From an uncultured Aquimarina sp. (GTDB lineage Bacteria > Bacteroidota > Bacteroidia > Flavobacteriales > Flavobacteriaceae), in the NCBI GenBank assembly GCA_947495425.1, contig CANLYR010000013.1, positions 18,716 through 82,715 of the forward strand: a DNA stretch of 64,000 nt, given 5' to 3'. Every line of letters starts with the position of its first letter. Positions within the stretch are counted from its first letter, which is position 1. The position numbers and the translations under genes are program-made. Shown piece by piece: positions 16,806 to 24,932 of this stretch. The notes under the pieces are model-generated. The model was not told where the DNA came from. It searched no databases and saw only the letters and a program-made list of their open reading frames with translations.

Positions 16806-18680
16806 TTATCCTTCCATTTTTTCAGAAAGTTCGAGCCAACGCATTTCGCTTTCTTCTATTTGATCAATAATCTTCTGAAGTTTTTGAGACTCATCATTGA
16901 TTTTATCTCCGTCAAGATTTCCGTCTTCAAAAAGCTTCTCGATTTCTTTTTTCTGTAGCTCTAATTTTTTTAGGTCACGCTCAATTCGGTTAAACTCTTT
17001 TTGCTCATTGTATGAGAGTGCAACTTTGGTTTCTTGTTTCCAGGTATTCTTTCCTTTTGTTTCAGAAGTTTCAATTGTTTTTTCTTTTTCCTTCGGAGCT
17101 TTACTGTCTTCATAAATGCGATAATCTGTATAGTTACCAGGGAAATCCTGGATCACTCCATTGCCTCTAAACACAAACAGATGATCTACTATTTTATCCA
17201 TAAAATAACGATCATGCGATACTACCATAAGGCATCCCGGAAAATCTAACAAGAAATTTTCTAGCACATTCAGTGTTACAATATCCAGATCATTTGTAGG
17301 TTCATCGAGAATCAGAAAATTTGGATTTTGAATCAAAACAGTACACAGGTATAATCGCTTACGTTCTCCACCACTTAATTTTTCTACAAAATCATATTGT
17401 TTTTTTCTGTCAAATAAAAAGCGTTCCAAGAGTTGCTGTGCAGAAATTTGTCTGCCTTTTTTAAGCGGAATAAAATCGCCAAACTCACGAATTACTTCAA
17501 TTACTTTTTGGCCTTCTTTAATGTTTATGCCACGTTGCGTATAGTAGCCAAATTTTATGGTGTCACCAATCACAATTTTACCTTGATCCGGAGTAACATT
17601 CCCCGTAATCATATTCAAAAAAGTCGATTTTCCGGTTCCGTTCTTACCAATAATACCGATGCGTTCTCCTTTTTTGAAGACGTATTCAAACTGATCTAGC
17701 AGCACATTGTTATCAAAGCTTTTGGATATTTTATGGAGTTCAAGAATTTTGCTTCCCATACGTTCCATATTGATCTCTAGCTGTACTTCGTGATCATTAC
17801 GACGTTTGTGAGCACGTTCTTTGATTTCGTAGAAATCATCGATTCTGGATTTTGATTTAGTTGTTCGAGCTTTGGGTTGGCGCCGCATCCAATCTAATTC
17901 TTTCTTATAAAGTTGCTTTGCTTTTTCTGTAGAAATCTGTTCGTTAGCCACTCGGGCCTCTTTATTATCTAAATAATATGCATAATTACCCTTGTAGCTA
18001 TATAATTGACCATTTTCTAACTCTACAATCTCATTGCATACATTTTCGAGAAAATAGCGATCATGAGTCACCATAAACAGGGTGAAATTTTCTTTAGCAA
18101 AATATTCTTCTAGCCATTCGATCATTTCTAGATCCAGATGGTTAGTAGGTTCATCAAGATATAACAAGTTTGGTTTGCTCAATAGAATGTTGGCAAGCGC
18201 TAATCTTTTCTTTTGTCCACCTGATAGGTCGCTCACTTTTTTGTTGAGGTCTTCAAGCTTAAGTTTAAAAAGTATTTGTTTGTATTGCGTCTCAAAATCC
18301 CAGGCATTATTAGCATCCATTTGCTCAAAAGCTTTTTGATACGCTTCTGCATCATCGGGATGTTGTAATGCTTTTTCATACGCATTGATTACCTGAAGAA
18401 TTTCGTTGTCTGATGCGAAAATGGTTTGCTCTATGGTAAGATTAGGATCCAGATCAGGTTCTTGTGGTAAAAAAGCAACCTTTAGATTTTTTCGATACAC
18501 GACTTGCCCCTCATCGGGGGCTTCATCTCCAGCAACAATATTGAGTAACGAGGTTTTACCGGTTCCGTTTTTGGCTACAAATCCAATTTTCTGGCCTTCA
18601 TTGATTCCGAAAGAAATATTTTTAAAGAGTATGCGTTCTCCAAAGGACTTCGCAATATTTTCTACAGATACGTAATTCAC
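16806..18680 (-). CDS. ABC-F family ATPase (Uup-like)
   Basis: A 624-residue soluble protein with two ATP-binding cassettes and no membrane segments. Walker A motifs are AKNGTGKTS (the first Gly is Ala) and GKNGTGKST. The signatures are LSGGQKKRLAL and LSGGERKRLYL, with Walker B segments LLYLDEPTNHLD and FLILDEPTNDLD. A charged linker follows cassette one, and the last 70 residues form a coiled coil, as in Uup. ABC-F proteins act at the ribosome or on branched DNA intermediates; Uup-like members are linked to ribosome assembly. A TTTG-N22-TACCTTTG promoter precedes it. Confidence 0.9.
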   Translation of the reverse strand: MNYVSVENIAKSFGERILFKNISFGINEGQKIGFVAKNGTGKTSLLNIVAGDEAPDEGQVVYRKNLKVAFLPQEPDLDPNLTIEQTIFASDNEILQVINAYEKALQHPDDAEAYQKAFEQMDANNAWDFETQYKQILFKLKLEDLNKKVSDLSGGQKKRLALANILLSKPNLLYLDEPTNHLDLEMIEWLEEYFAKENFTLFMVTHDRYFLENVCNEIVELENGQLYSYKGNYAYYLDNKEARVANEQISTEKAKQLYKKELDWMRRQPKARTTKSKSRIDDFYEIKERAHKRRNDHEVQLEINMERMGSKILELHKISKSFDNNVLLDQFEYVFKKGERIGIIGKNGTGKSTFLNMITGNVTPDQGKIVIGDTIKFGYYTQRGINIKEGQKVIEVIREFGDFIPLKKGRQISAQQLLERFLFDRKKQYDFVEKLSGGERKRLYLCTVLIQNPNFLILDEPTNDLDIVTLNVLENFLLDFPGCLMVVSHDRYFMDKIVDHLFVFRGNGVIQDFPGNYTDYRIYEDSKAPKEKEKTIETSETKGKNTWKQETKVALSYNEQKEFNRIERDLKKLELQKKEIEKLFEDGNLDGDKINDESQKLQKIIDQIEESEMRWLELSEKMEG

Positions 18681-18699
18681 AGTTATTTTTATAAGATTT

Positions 18700-18733
18700 C
18701 AAAGGTACAAAGTTGGGAGGTAATATATTCAAA
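18700..18733 (-). promoter_or_regulatory. Bacteroidota-type promoter of the ABC-F gene
   Basis: On the minus strand TTTG (18730-18733) and TACCTTTG (18700-18707), spaced by 22 bases, match the -33 TTTG / -7 TAnnTTTG pattern just upstream of the ATG at 18680. The spacing is slightly long. Confidence 0.5.
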
Positions 18734-19061
18734 AATTCGTATCGTTTCAGAATAGTCATGTTTTAGCGTTGAAGAAAAACATCTGTATCACATATATAAA
18801 TCTATATTCTAAATCTTTGCGCTCCTGAGCTTCATAAAAGCTTATCTTCTAATGGTAATATGAATAGCTGATAAGTGAATGTTTTCATAAGGTTTAAGAA
18901 AGTAAAAAAAGTGTAAAATCTTATTTCAGATTGTATCTTTCTGATAAATAGCACAATACTATCAAGTTTTATGCGGTATATTGAATCAGGAAATCGTGTT
19001 GACTTTTAAAGTCGTGTTAAATCATAAAAAGCGACTAAATATTTTAATATTTTTGTGCGCT
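18734..19061. other. AT-rich spacer upstream of the metal-uptake locus
   Basis: This is divergent spacer between the ABC-F gene and the small exported protein. A TATTTTTG element at 19048-19055 resembles a -7 box, but it would place transcription at or past the GTG start. No terminator or further gene is seen. Confidence 0.5.
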
Positions 19062-19379
19062 GTGAAAGTTTCTAAAAATAAAACATATTTAGCAATCTTT
19101 TTGCTCTCGGTTTTTTCATTACTGCGAGTAGCAGATTTTCATGCATTAGCACACTTAGATGATGATACTACTGAGCATCATTGTGAATTTTGTGCTCATG
19201 TTGTTGAAGGGAAGAAAGGCAGTACACATATTGTAGTTCCGGTTTCTTACGACGATCTGCAAAAACCTATTTTTTTTCCTGAAATTAATGATCTACAATT
19301 GTATGATCAGGTACCTTTTCAAAAACCACTTCTTTTTAATTGTATCTTCAATAAACCTCCTCCCAGTGAATTGGGGTAA
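19062..19379 (+). CDS. small exported His/Cys-rich protein, putative metal-binding component
   Basis: From the GTG at 19062 this is 105 residues with a signal-like hydrophobic stretch at about 8-22. Immediately after it comes a metal-ligand cluster: His27, His31, three Asp, then HHCEFCAH (39-46). The C-terminal half is unremarkable and ends in PPPSELG. I do not recognise a named family. Upstream in-frame starts (TTG at 18981) would bury the signal peptide, so the GTG is preferred. It lies 361 bases before a TonB receptor on the same strand. With the His-rich lipoproteins downstream, it is probably part of metal (zinc or copper) handling in the periplasm. Confidence 0.6.
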   Translation: MKVSKNKTYLAIFLLSVFSLLRVADFHALAHLDDDTTEHHCEFCAHVVEGKKGSTHIVVPVSYDDLQKPIFFPEINDLQLYDQVPFQKPLLFNCIFNKPPPSELG

Positions 19380-19740
19380 TTCTTGAAACTTAGCTTAGTA
19401 TTGATTAATATGGTCATTTTTCATCTTTGTAAAGATTGATGATGAGATTTTATTCAGCTAGGTATTTCTGCTAACCCTATATCATTTATGGTGATATTCT
19501 TTGATATGAAATTATCACCTCTATTACCACTATTATTAAATAATCTTTCAATCGTAAGTTAATTTTAAATATCGCTCGTGTCTTGTATGGTTTGCAGTTC
19601 CTAATGAACCGTGCAAAATAACTAAAAGCTATATAATGTACATTACATTATACATCTATTTGGGATATAAATGAGGCGCTGTTTTATCATTTCAACGTAT
19701 GGGTAAAGATTAGTAAATCATTTTGTATTCATCCAATAGC
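19380..19740. other. spacer with regulatory palindrome, no gene
   Basis: 361 bases between the small His-rich protein and the TonB receptor. It holds the 19-bp palindrome at 19633-19651. No reading frame or intrinsic terminator is convincing. Confidence 0.5.
19633..19651. promoter_or_regulatory. 19-bp palindrome, candidate Fur/Zur-type operator
   Basis: ATAATGTA-CAT-TACATTAT is a perfect 8-3-8 inverted repeat 90 bases before the receptor ATG. Fur-family repressors (Fur, Zur) bind AT-rich palindromes of about this length. Its place directly ahead of a metal-type TonB receptor makes a metal-responsive operator likely. No Fur-family gene is in the window. Confidence 0.5.
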
Positions 19741-22131
19741 ATGAATTTTATCAAAAATAAAGCGTCTTCGGTACATCTGCTGCTGCTAGCGATTTTTTCT
19801 TTCCATTACAATGCGATAGCCCAAGAGGTGAGTGGTGTTGTACTAGATGAGAACAGAGCACCGATTGCTGCAGCAGTAATTACAAGTTATCCGTCTCAAG
19901 AATCAACCATTTCTGATGATCAGGGTAGGTTTTCTTTGACAGTGGTAAACAATGATAAACCACAGTACCTGATCATTAAACATCTCTCTTTTTCTGACCA
20001 GCGTGTAGTTTTAAAAAGCGAAAAAGAAGCGATATCTCTAGAAGTGATCTTGCTTCGAACGATCAATGATTTGGATGAAGTACACGTGTTTCAGCCTGGG
20101 ATATTACAAAGTGTTATTAATGATTCACAATCAGTCACCTTAATTCAAAAAGATTTTATAGCCAAAAATAATACAGGAACCTTTTCTGGAGCCCTGGCTG
20201 CGTTACCAGGTGTCAATACGATGAATGTGGGCGTAGGTATTGCCAAGCCTATGATAAGAGGAATGGGATTTAATCGAATTCTGGTGAACAACAGAGGCAT
20301 CAAACAAGAAGGACAACAGTGGGGTGCAGATCACGGGCTAGAAGTAGATCCGTTTGCTATAGAAAATGTTGAGGTTATCAAAGGGCCAACTTCGTTACTT
20401 TTTGGTTCAGATGGTTTGGGAGGTGTCATTAATATCAAAGAAAATGATTATCTACCAGAAGATGGGCATTTGCTACAGCTCACCTCAACGTATCAGACCA
20501 ATAATGGAGCGATATCAAATTCGTTAGCATGGAAAAACAAACATAAAAAATGGTTTTTTGAAGCTCGGGTTACCCATCAGGATTATGGAGATTATACCAT
20601 CCCGGCAGATGAGTTCACCTATGCTGGTTTTAGTTTGCCAATTTTTGACAATCGACTTAAAAATACTGCGGGTAATGAGTTACATGTTAGCGCCGCTGCC
20701 GGGTATCAATCCAAAACAATACGTTCTAGTCTACGGGTCACTAGTTTTAACCAAAAAGCCGGGATTTTCACTGGAGCCATTGGCCTTCCCAGATCATACA
20801 ACTTACAGCATCAAGGGGAGTATCGGGATATTGATTTTCCCAGACAAGAAAATCAACATCATATGATAGTGAATAATACGACTGTTGACATGGGCGCACA
20901 TCGTCTGGAAATTGATTTGGGGTATCAACGTAATGTTCGAGAAGAACTATCTTTTCCCGGAGCTCATGGTGTAGCAGCAGGACCAGTAAATACAAATTTA
21001 GCTTTAGGGCTGTATTTGGATACTTATACCTCTAATATACGATATGAATTCAACCCAAATTCTAAACACCAGGTGTTGTTTGGGAGTCAGTTTCAGTACA
21101 TGATGAATGAAAAAGATGGGTTCGAATTCTTATTACCAGTTTTTACTACATTGCAGTTAGGGTTTTTTCATTATCAGGCATATGATTTTTCAGAACGATG
21201 GTTGATCAATGGTGGTATACGCTATGATATGGGTTTTCATCAGATTGATCAGCACGAGCAGCCGGTTTATGATCAAACTACGTTTGAGCCGACAGGAGAT
21301 GTTGTAGAACGAACTCCAGAGTTTGATCGAGATTTTAATAATATCAGCGGAGCAGCAGGAGCAGTTTGGAAAGCAACCAAGAATCATCATTTAAAAGTGA
21401 ACTTGGGCAATAGCTTTCGTTTTCCCACTGCGATAGAACTCTCTAGTAATGGCGTGCATCATGGAAATTTCAGGCATGAAGTGGGAGATCAGAATCTCAA
21501 CGCTGAAAAAGGATATCAAGTAGACTTTACCTATTTGCATCAGTCAGAAAATGCGTTTTTAGAAGTGGCCGCTTTCTATGGGTATTATAAGGATTATATC
21601 TATCTCGCTCCCACAGGTAATTTTTCATTTTTACCCTCTGGGGGTACCTTGTGGCAATACCGCCAGAATGATGCTTTGTTTAATGGGTTCGAAATCTCAG
21701 CCAGCTACCAATTTCCATTTCATGTAAAAACTGATCTTGCTGTAGATTTTGTTCAAAACCTAAACTTGGATAGCCAGTTACCATTACCACTCACTCCGGC
21801 ACCTTCAGTCTTATCGAGTATTGAATATAATGGCTTTTTTCAAACCCCAAAAACCGTAAATAATGGATACGTTTTCCTTTCCGGAAGGTATAATTTCGAA
21901 CAAAATAATGTGGATAGAAATGAAACGCCTACGACTGATAGTTTTATCATTAATGCGGGTTTAGGCTTTTCTGTTGCCTGGGGTAAACAAAACATACAAT
22001 GTAAAATAAGTGCTAATAATCTATTAAACGTCTCTTTCTTTAATCATATCAGTAGGTATCGTCTGATCAATTTACCAGAACAAGGAAGAAACATCGTTTT
22101 TTCGGCTCAAATTCCTTTACAATTCAAATAA
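19741..22131 (+). CDS. TonB-dependent outer-membrane receptor, probable metal (zinc/copper) transporter
   Basis: 796 residues from the ATG at 19741; an upstream TTG at 19723 is less likely. A signal peptide ends near NAIAQ. A CarboxypepD_reg-like domain occupies about 28-110, and the plug (about 125-240) contains RGMGFNRILVNNRGIKQEG and QQWGADHGLEVDPFAIENVE. The barrel carries FRFPTAIELSSNGVHHGNFR and a C-terminal aromatic strand. The WGADHG and ELxxNGVHHG motifs are reminiscent of the ZnuD-like group of metal receptors. It is followed at 29 and then 14 bases by two His-containing lipoproteins, forming an operon. Confidence 0.82.
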   Translation: MNFIKNKASSVHLLLLAIFSFHYNAIAQEVSGVVLDENRAPIAAAVITSYPSQESTISDDQGRFSLTVVNNDKPQYLIIKHLSFSDQRVVLKSEKEAISLEVILLRTINDLDEVHVFQPGILQSVINDSQSVTLIQKDFIAKNNTGTFSGALAALPGVNTMNVGVGIAKPMIRGMGFNRILVNNRGIKQEGQQWGADHGLEVDPFAIENVEVIKGPTSLLFGSDGLGGVINIKENDYLPEDGHLLQLTSTYQTNNGAISNSLAWKNKHKKWFFEARVTHQDYGDYTIPADEFTYAGFSLPIFDNRLKNTAGNELHVSAAAGYQSKTIRSSLRVTSFNQKAGIFTGAIGLPRSYNLQHQGEYRDIDFPRQENQHHMIVNNTTVDMGAHRLEIDLGYQRNVREELSFPGAHGVAAGPVNTNLALGLYLDTYTSNIRYEFNPNSKHQVLFGSQFQYMMNEKDGFEFLLPVFTTLQLGFFHYQAYDFSERWLINGGIRYDMGFHQIDQHEQPVYDQTTFEPTGDVVERTPEFDRDFNNISGAAGAVWKATKNHHLKVNLGNSFRFPTAIELSSNGVHHGNFRHEVGDQNLNAEKGYQVDFTYLHQSENAFLEVAAFYGYYKDYIYLAPTGNFSFLPSGGTLWQYRQNDALFNGFEISASYQFPFHVKTDLAVDFVQNLNLDSQLPLPLTPAPSVLSSIEYNGFFQTPKTVNNGYVFLSGRYNFEQNNVDRNETPTTDSFIINAGLGFSVAWGKQNIQCKISANNLLNVSFFNHISRYRLINLPEQGRNIVFSAQIPLQFK

Positions 22132-22160
22132 ATATTAATGTTTACTTAAATCACACCTAT

Positions 22161-23060
22161 ATGAAAACACACATTTTATTACCGATCTTTTTTGTATTCT
22201 TGCTTAGCTCTTGTATAGATAGTGACAGTGATGAAGCATTAGATCTTACTGCACCCAGTATTAGTGCTAATGCCGGAGAATCCTCTATTTTGCCAAAGCA
22301 ATTTTACACGGTCACAAACACTACCAATGAGGTCCCATTATCTTTTATGGTCGAAGATGAAAGTGGTATTCGCGAAATCAAAATCGAATCTCATAGTGGA
22401 TTTGATGGGCATACGCACAAATCGTTTCTAACCAAAAATTCTCGATTTAAGCTTTTTCGTCTTAATAAGCTTTTTACGACTGAGGAGATTGGCAATCAAA
22501 AAAAGTTTGTTCATTCGACTACAGAGGGTTCAAACATTTACCTTGATGAACGAAACTCAGAAATTAACGCTGATGATCTAATCCTTGCAGGTCCGTATCA
22601 CTTTTCTATACAAGCAACAGATATAGAAGGAAATCAAACCCGCTATCAAGACAATTCTATCTATCATACTACACTGTTTATACAACGGCCGTACGCACCA
22701 CAGGTAGAAATCCAAAACTTAAATGCAACAGACCAACCCATTTCTGGCCGAATTTATAGAAACCTTGATGCTGCCGATTCTTCTGATATCATTTTTTTAT
22801 GGATTTATATTGAAGAAGGAACCGAAACAAATTCTGAGGCCGAAGGTACTATACTCAAAGAATGGATCTGGGGGAATTCTAACTGGCCACACCAGTTTCG
22901 CCCAGATAGTGGTATAGCTTTGCCAAACACTCAAGAACTCGTATTAGAAGAACTTTTTGAAAAAGACACTGAATTTTATACTTCCCTAGACGGAAACACA
23001 TTAGTCATTTGGGCAGAAGATACTAATGGAAATATAACTGTACATCAAATTAATAATTAA
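22161..23060 (+). CDS. DUF4625-like lipoprotein of the metal-uptake operon
   Basis: A 299-residue lipoprotein; the lipobox LLSSC places the lipidated Cys at 18, followed by an acidic stretch suited to surface export. An Ig-like beta-sandwich follows, with FMVEDESGIREIKIESHSGF-type strands. Candidate metal ligands are His78, His84 and His86 (DGHTHKS), and His147 sits in GPYHFSIQATDIEGN. These are the conserved features I associate with DUF4625, often encoded beside TonB receptors. The C-terminal 130 residues form a second beta-rich region. Probable role: extracellular metal or metallophore capture for the receptor. It has 14-base spacing to the next gene. Confidence 0.65.
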   Translation: MKTHILLPIFFVFLLSSCIDSDSDEALDLTAPSISANAGESSILPKQFYTVTNTTNEVPLSFMVEDESGIREIKIESHSGFDGHTHKSFLTKNSRFKLFRLNKLFTTEEIGNQKKFVHSTTEGSNIYLDERNSEINADDLILAGPYHFSIQATDIEGNQTRYQDNSIYHTTLFIQRPYAPQVEIQNLNATDQPISGRIYRNLDAADSSDIIFLWIYIEEGTETNSEAEGTILKEWIWGNSNWPHQFRPDSGIALPNTQELVLEELFEKDTEFYTSLDGNTLVIWAEDTNGNITVHQINN

Positions 23061-23074
23061 ATATATCAAATATT

Positions 23075-24370
23075 ATGAAAAAAGTGAATTTAAAATTCTT
23101 AGGATTAGCATGGATCATGCTATTTTTTACTGCATGTAGCAATGACGATGACACTACTATAGAAGAAGAAGCGATTATATTCAAGGATATGGAAAGTGAC
23201 TGGGTGCGGCTCACACTACTAAGAGAAGGTGCTATCGATGTGATGCAGGCTAATACCAGCGAAATTAAGCACACAGTAGAAGGAGCATTAGCTCCAGAGG
23301 CACGTTATTATCAAAGTCATTCTGGTCAATATCTTACCCAGATTGACAGAAATGCAAACAAAGTACGTTTTTTTGATTCTGGGATTGTAAATCACGAAGA
23401 TCACGGTCATGACTATAGTGCCAAATGGTTAAATCTAGAATTAGAAAACATATTGCCTACACATTATTCTGATTCACAAGGTCATATTGTAATCTTTAAC
23501 GATGGAGAAGGTTCATTTACCTATGTTAATGAATCTCAATTAGAAATACCGGCCTACCAACCTCAATTATTCAAATTTGATAATACAGTGGCGCATCATG
23601 GTGCCGGATTTCGTCTGGATAATGGACAATTTGTAATCACCTTCAAGAACACAACAGAACCAGGGGGGCTTCCTCAAACCGTAAAATTCATTGATGCCAA
23701 TGGTACTATTATTGAAGATAACAAAAGTGTTGAAGTTACAGGAATTCATGGTAATGCTACCAATGGTGAATTTGGTGTTTTTGGAGCTACTGATGGTGTT
23801 ATTTTGGTAGATAACCAAGGGACAAAAACCCTGATTGGTAATGTAGGAGAACTCAACTCAGAATCAGGGAATTGGTTAGGTACTATGAAGGGGCATTATA
23901 ACTCTGATGTCTTTTTTGCAAGGTCTCGCAATTTGGGTGTTTTTCTTTTGAATCCAGAAGACAAAACATTATCCAATATTTATAAGGGTGCAGATGTTTT
24001 AAATCATATGTATAGTTTTGACGGTGAATATTACCTATTACATACTGAAGGAAATGTAGTTCATATTTTTGATGGTGATACTGGTGAAAAAATAACCAGT
24101 AGAGCAGTAGAAATGGCCAATATCCCCGTATTAACTGATAAAAATAGATCAGAAACTGAGGTACTGGCTAAAATGGAAGAGCCTAGTCCTGTTTTAGTAT
24201 GTTCTGATAAATTTCTGTATGTGTTGACACCTGGTCGAAATCAGGTTAAAGTTTTAGAAATCAAAAGTTTAAAACATGTGCATACTATCGACTTACCTTA
24301 CGCGGTTGATGGGATACAAAAAAATGGGTTTTCTATAGAAGGAGAGCAGAACCCTGATTACACACATTAA
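23075..24370 (+). CDS. AztD-like beta-propeller metallochaperone lipoprotein
   Basis: A 431-residue lipoprotein; the lipobox FFTAC gives lipidated Cys21, followed by an acidic tether. The rest is a repeated beta-sheet (propeller) protein. Ligand-rich motifs are SGIVNHEDHGHD (His107, His110, His112), AHHGAGF (His174/175) and VTGIHGN (His225). DGEG and VFGATDGVILV also match my recollection of AztD, the periplasmic zinc chaperone of AztABC systems. Here it is lipidated and encoded with a TonB receptor instead of an ABC importer, an unusual partner set. A strong terminator follows 16 bases downstream. Confidence 0.65.
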   Translation: MKKVNLKFLGLAWIMLFFTACSNDDDTTIEEEAIIFKDMESDWVRLTLLREGAIDVMQANTSEIKHTVEGALAPEARYYQSHSGQYLTQIDRNANKVRFFDSGIVNHEDHGHDYSAKWLNLELENILPTHYSDSQGHIVIFNDGEGSFTYVNESQLEIPAYQPQLFKFDNTVAHHGAGFRLDNGQFVITFKNTTEPGGLPQTVKFIDANGTIIEDNKSVEVTGIHGNATNGEFGVFGATDGVILVDNQGTKTLIGNVGELNSESGNWLGTMKGHYNSDVFFARSRNLGVFLLNPEDKTLSNIYKGADVLNHMYSFDGEYYLLHTEGNVVHIFDGDTGEKITSRAVEMANIPVLTDKNRSETEVLAKMEEPSPVLVCSDKFLYVLTPGRNQVKVLEIKSLKHVHTIDLPYAVDGIQKNGFSIEGEQNPDYTH

Positions 24371-24386
24371 TATATTATATTAAAAC

Positions 24387-24421
24387 CCACCAGAATACAT
24401 ATTACTTTTATATTCTGGTGG
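24387..24421 (+). terminator. intrinsic terminator of the metal-uptake operon
   Basis: An 11-bp perfect stem CCACCAGAATA / TATTCTGGTGG, followed by ATTTCTTC. Confidence 0.8.
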
Positions 24422-24932
24422 ATTTCTTCAACAATCGAGATTTGAAAGTTTTAAGGGGTATCTCTATATTTTTTTCTTCCTGAATACCTTTTAGACTCGC
24501 CCCCATAGGTTTTTTCCATAGTAAAAACAGGTCAATATCCCTCTAAGCTCAACCATATCAAGCCTACAACACGATGATGTTAATATGCTATTATACTAGC
24601 TGCTTCAAAAAATGATGCATTAGAAGTCATTGCTTCAGGAAAATAGCAATTACATAGTGAACACTAAGGAATGAAATAAGCTAAAACCCTTGAACATCTC
24701 CCTGGCCAACTTCAAAAGGTAAATTAATATTCCTTGCGTGTATCATAGTGATATTTTAGAGCAGATTAAGAATATAAATTAAATACTTAATCATGAGTAT
24801 TGAAATACAGTTTCCTCCCTGCCACTTCGGGCTATTATGTATACACAAATAATTCAAGCTTTTTATGGATCTTTAATAAATGAAATACCTCAGGGGACTT
24901 ATATAAGTAGAAAGTAGGTGTCCTACTCCGCT
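24422..24932. other. gene-free convergent spacer
   Basis: About 510 bases between the metal operon and lnt. Frames are short and interrupted on both strands. A small hairpin AGTAGG-TGT-CCTACT at 24913-24927 could be a weak lnt terminator (minus strand, followed by TTTCT). Nothing else is recognised. Confidence 0.5.

Noticed and set aside
15364..18680. Defence island around MazEF
   Set aside because: Only a MazEF pair, a degenerate methyltransferase-like gene and an ABC-F housekeeping ATPase are present; no nuclease, restriction or other defence gene is recognisable.
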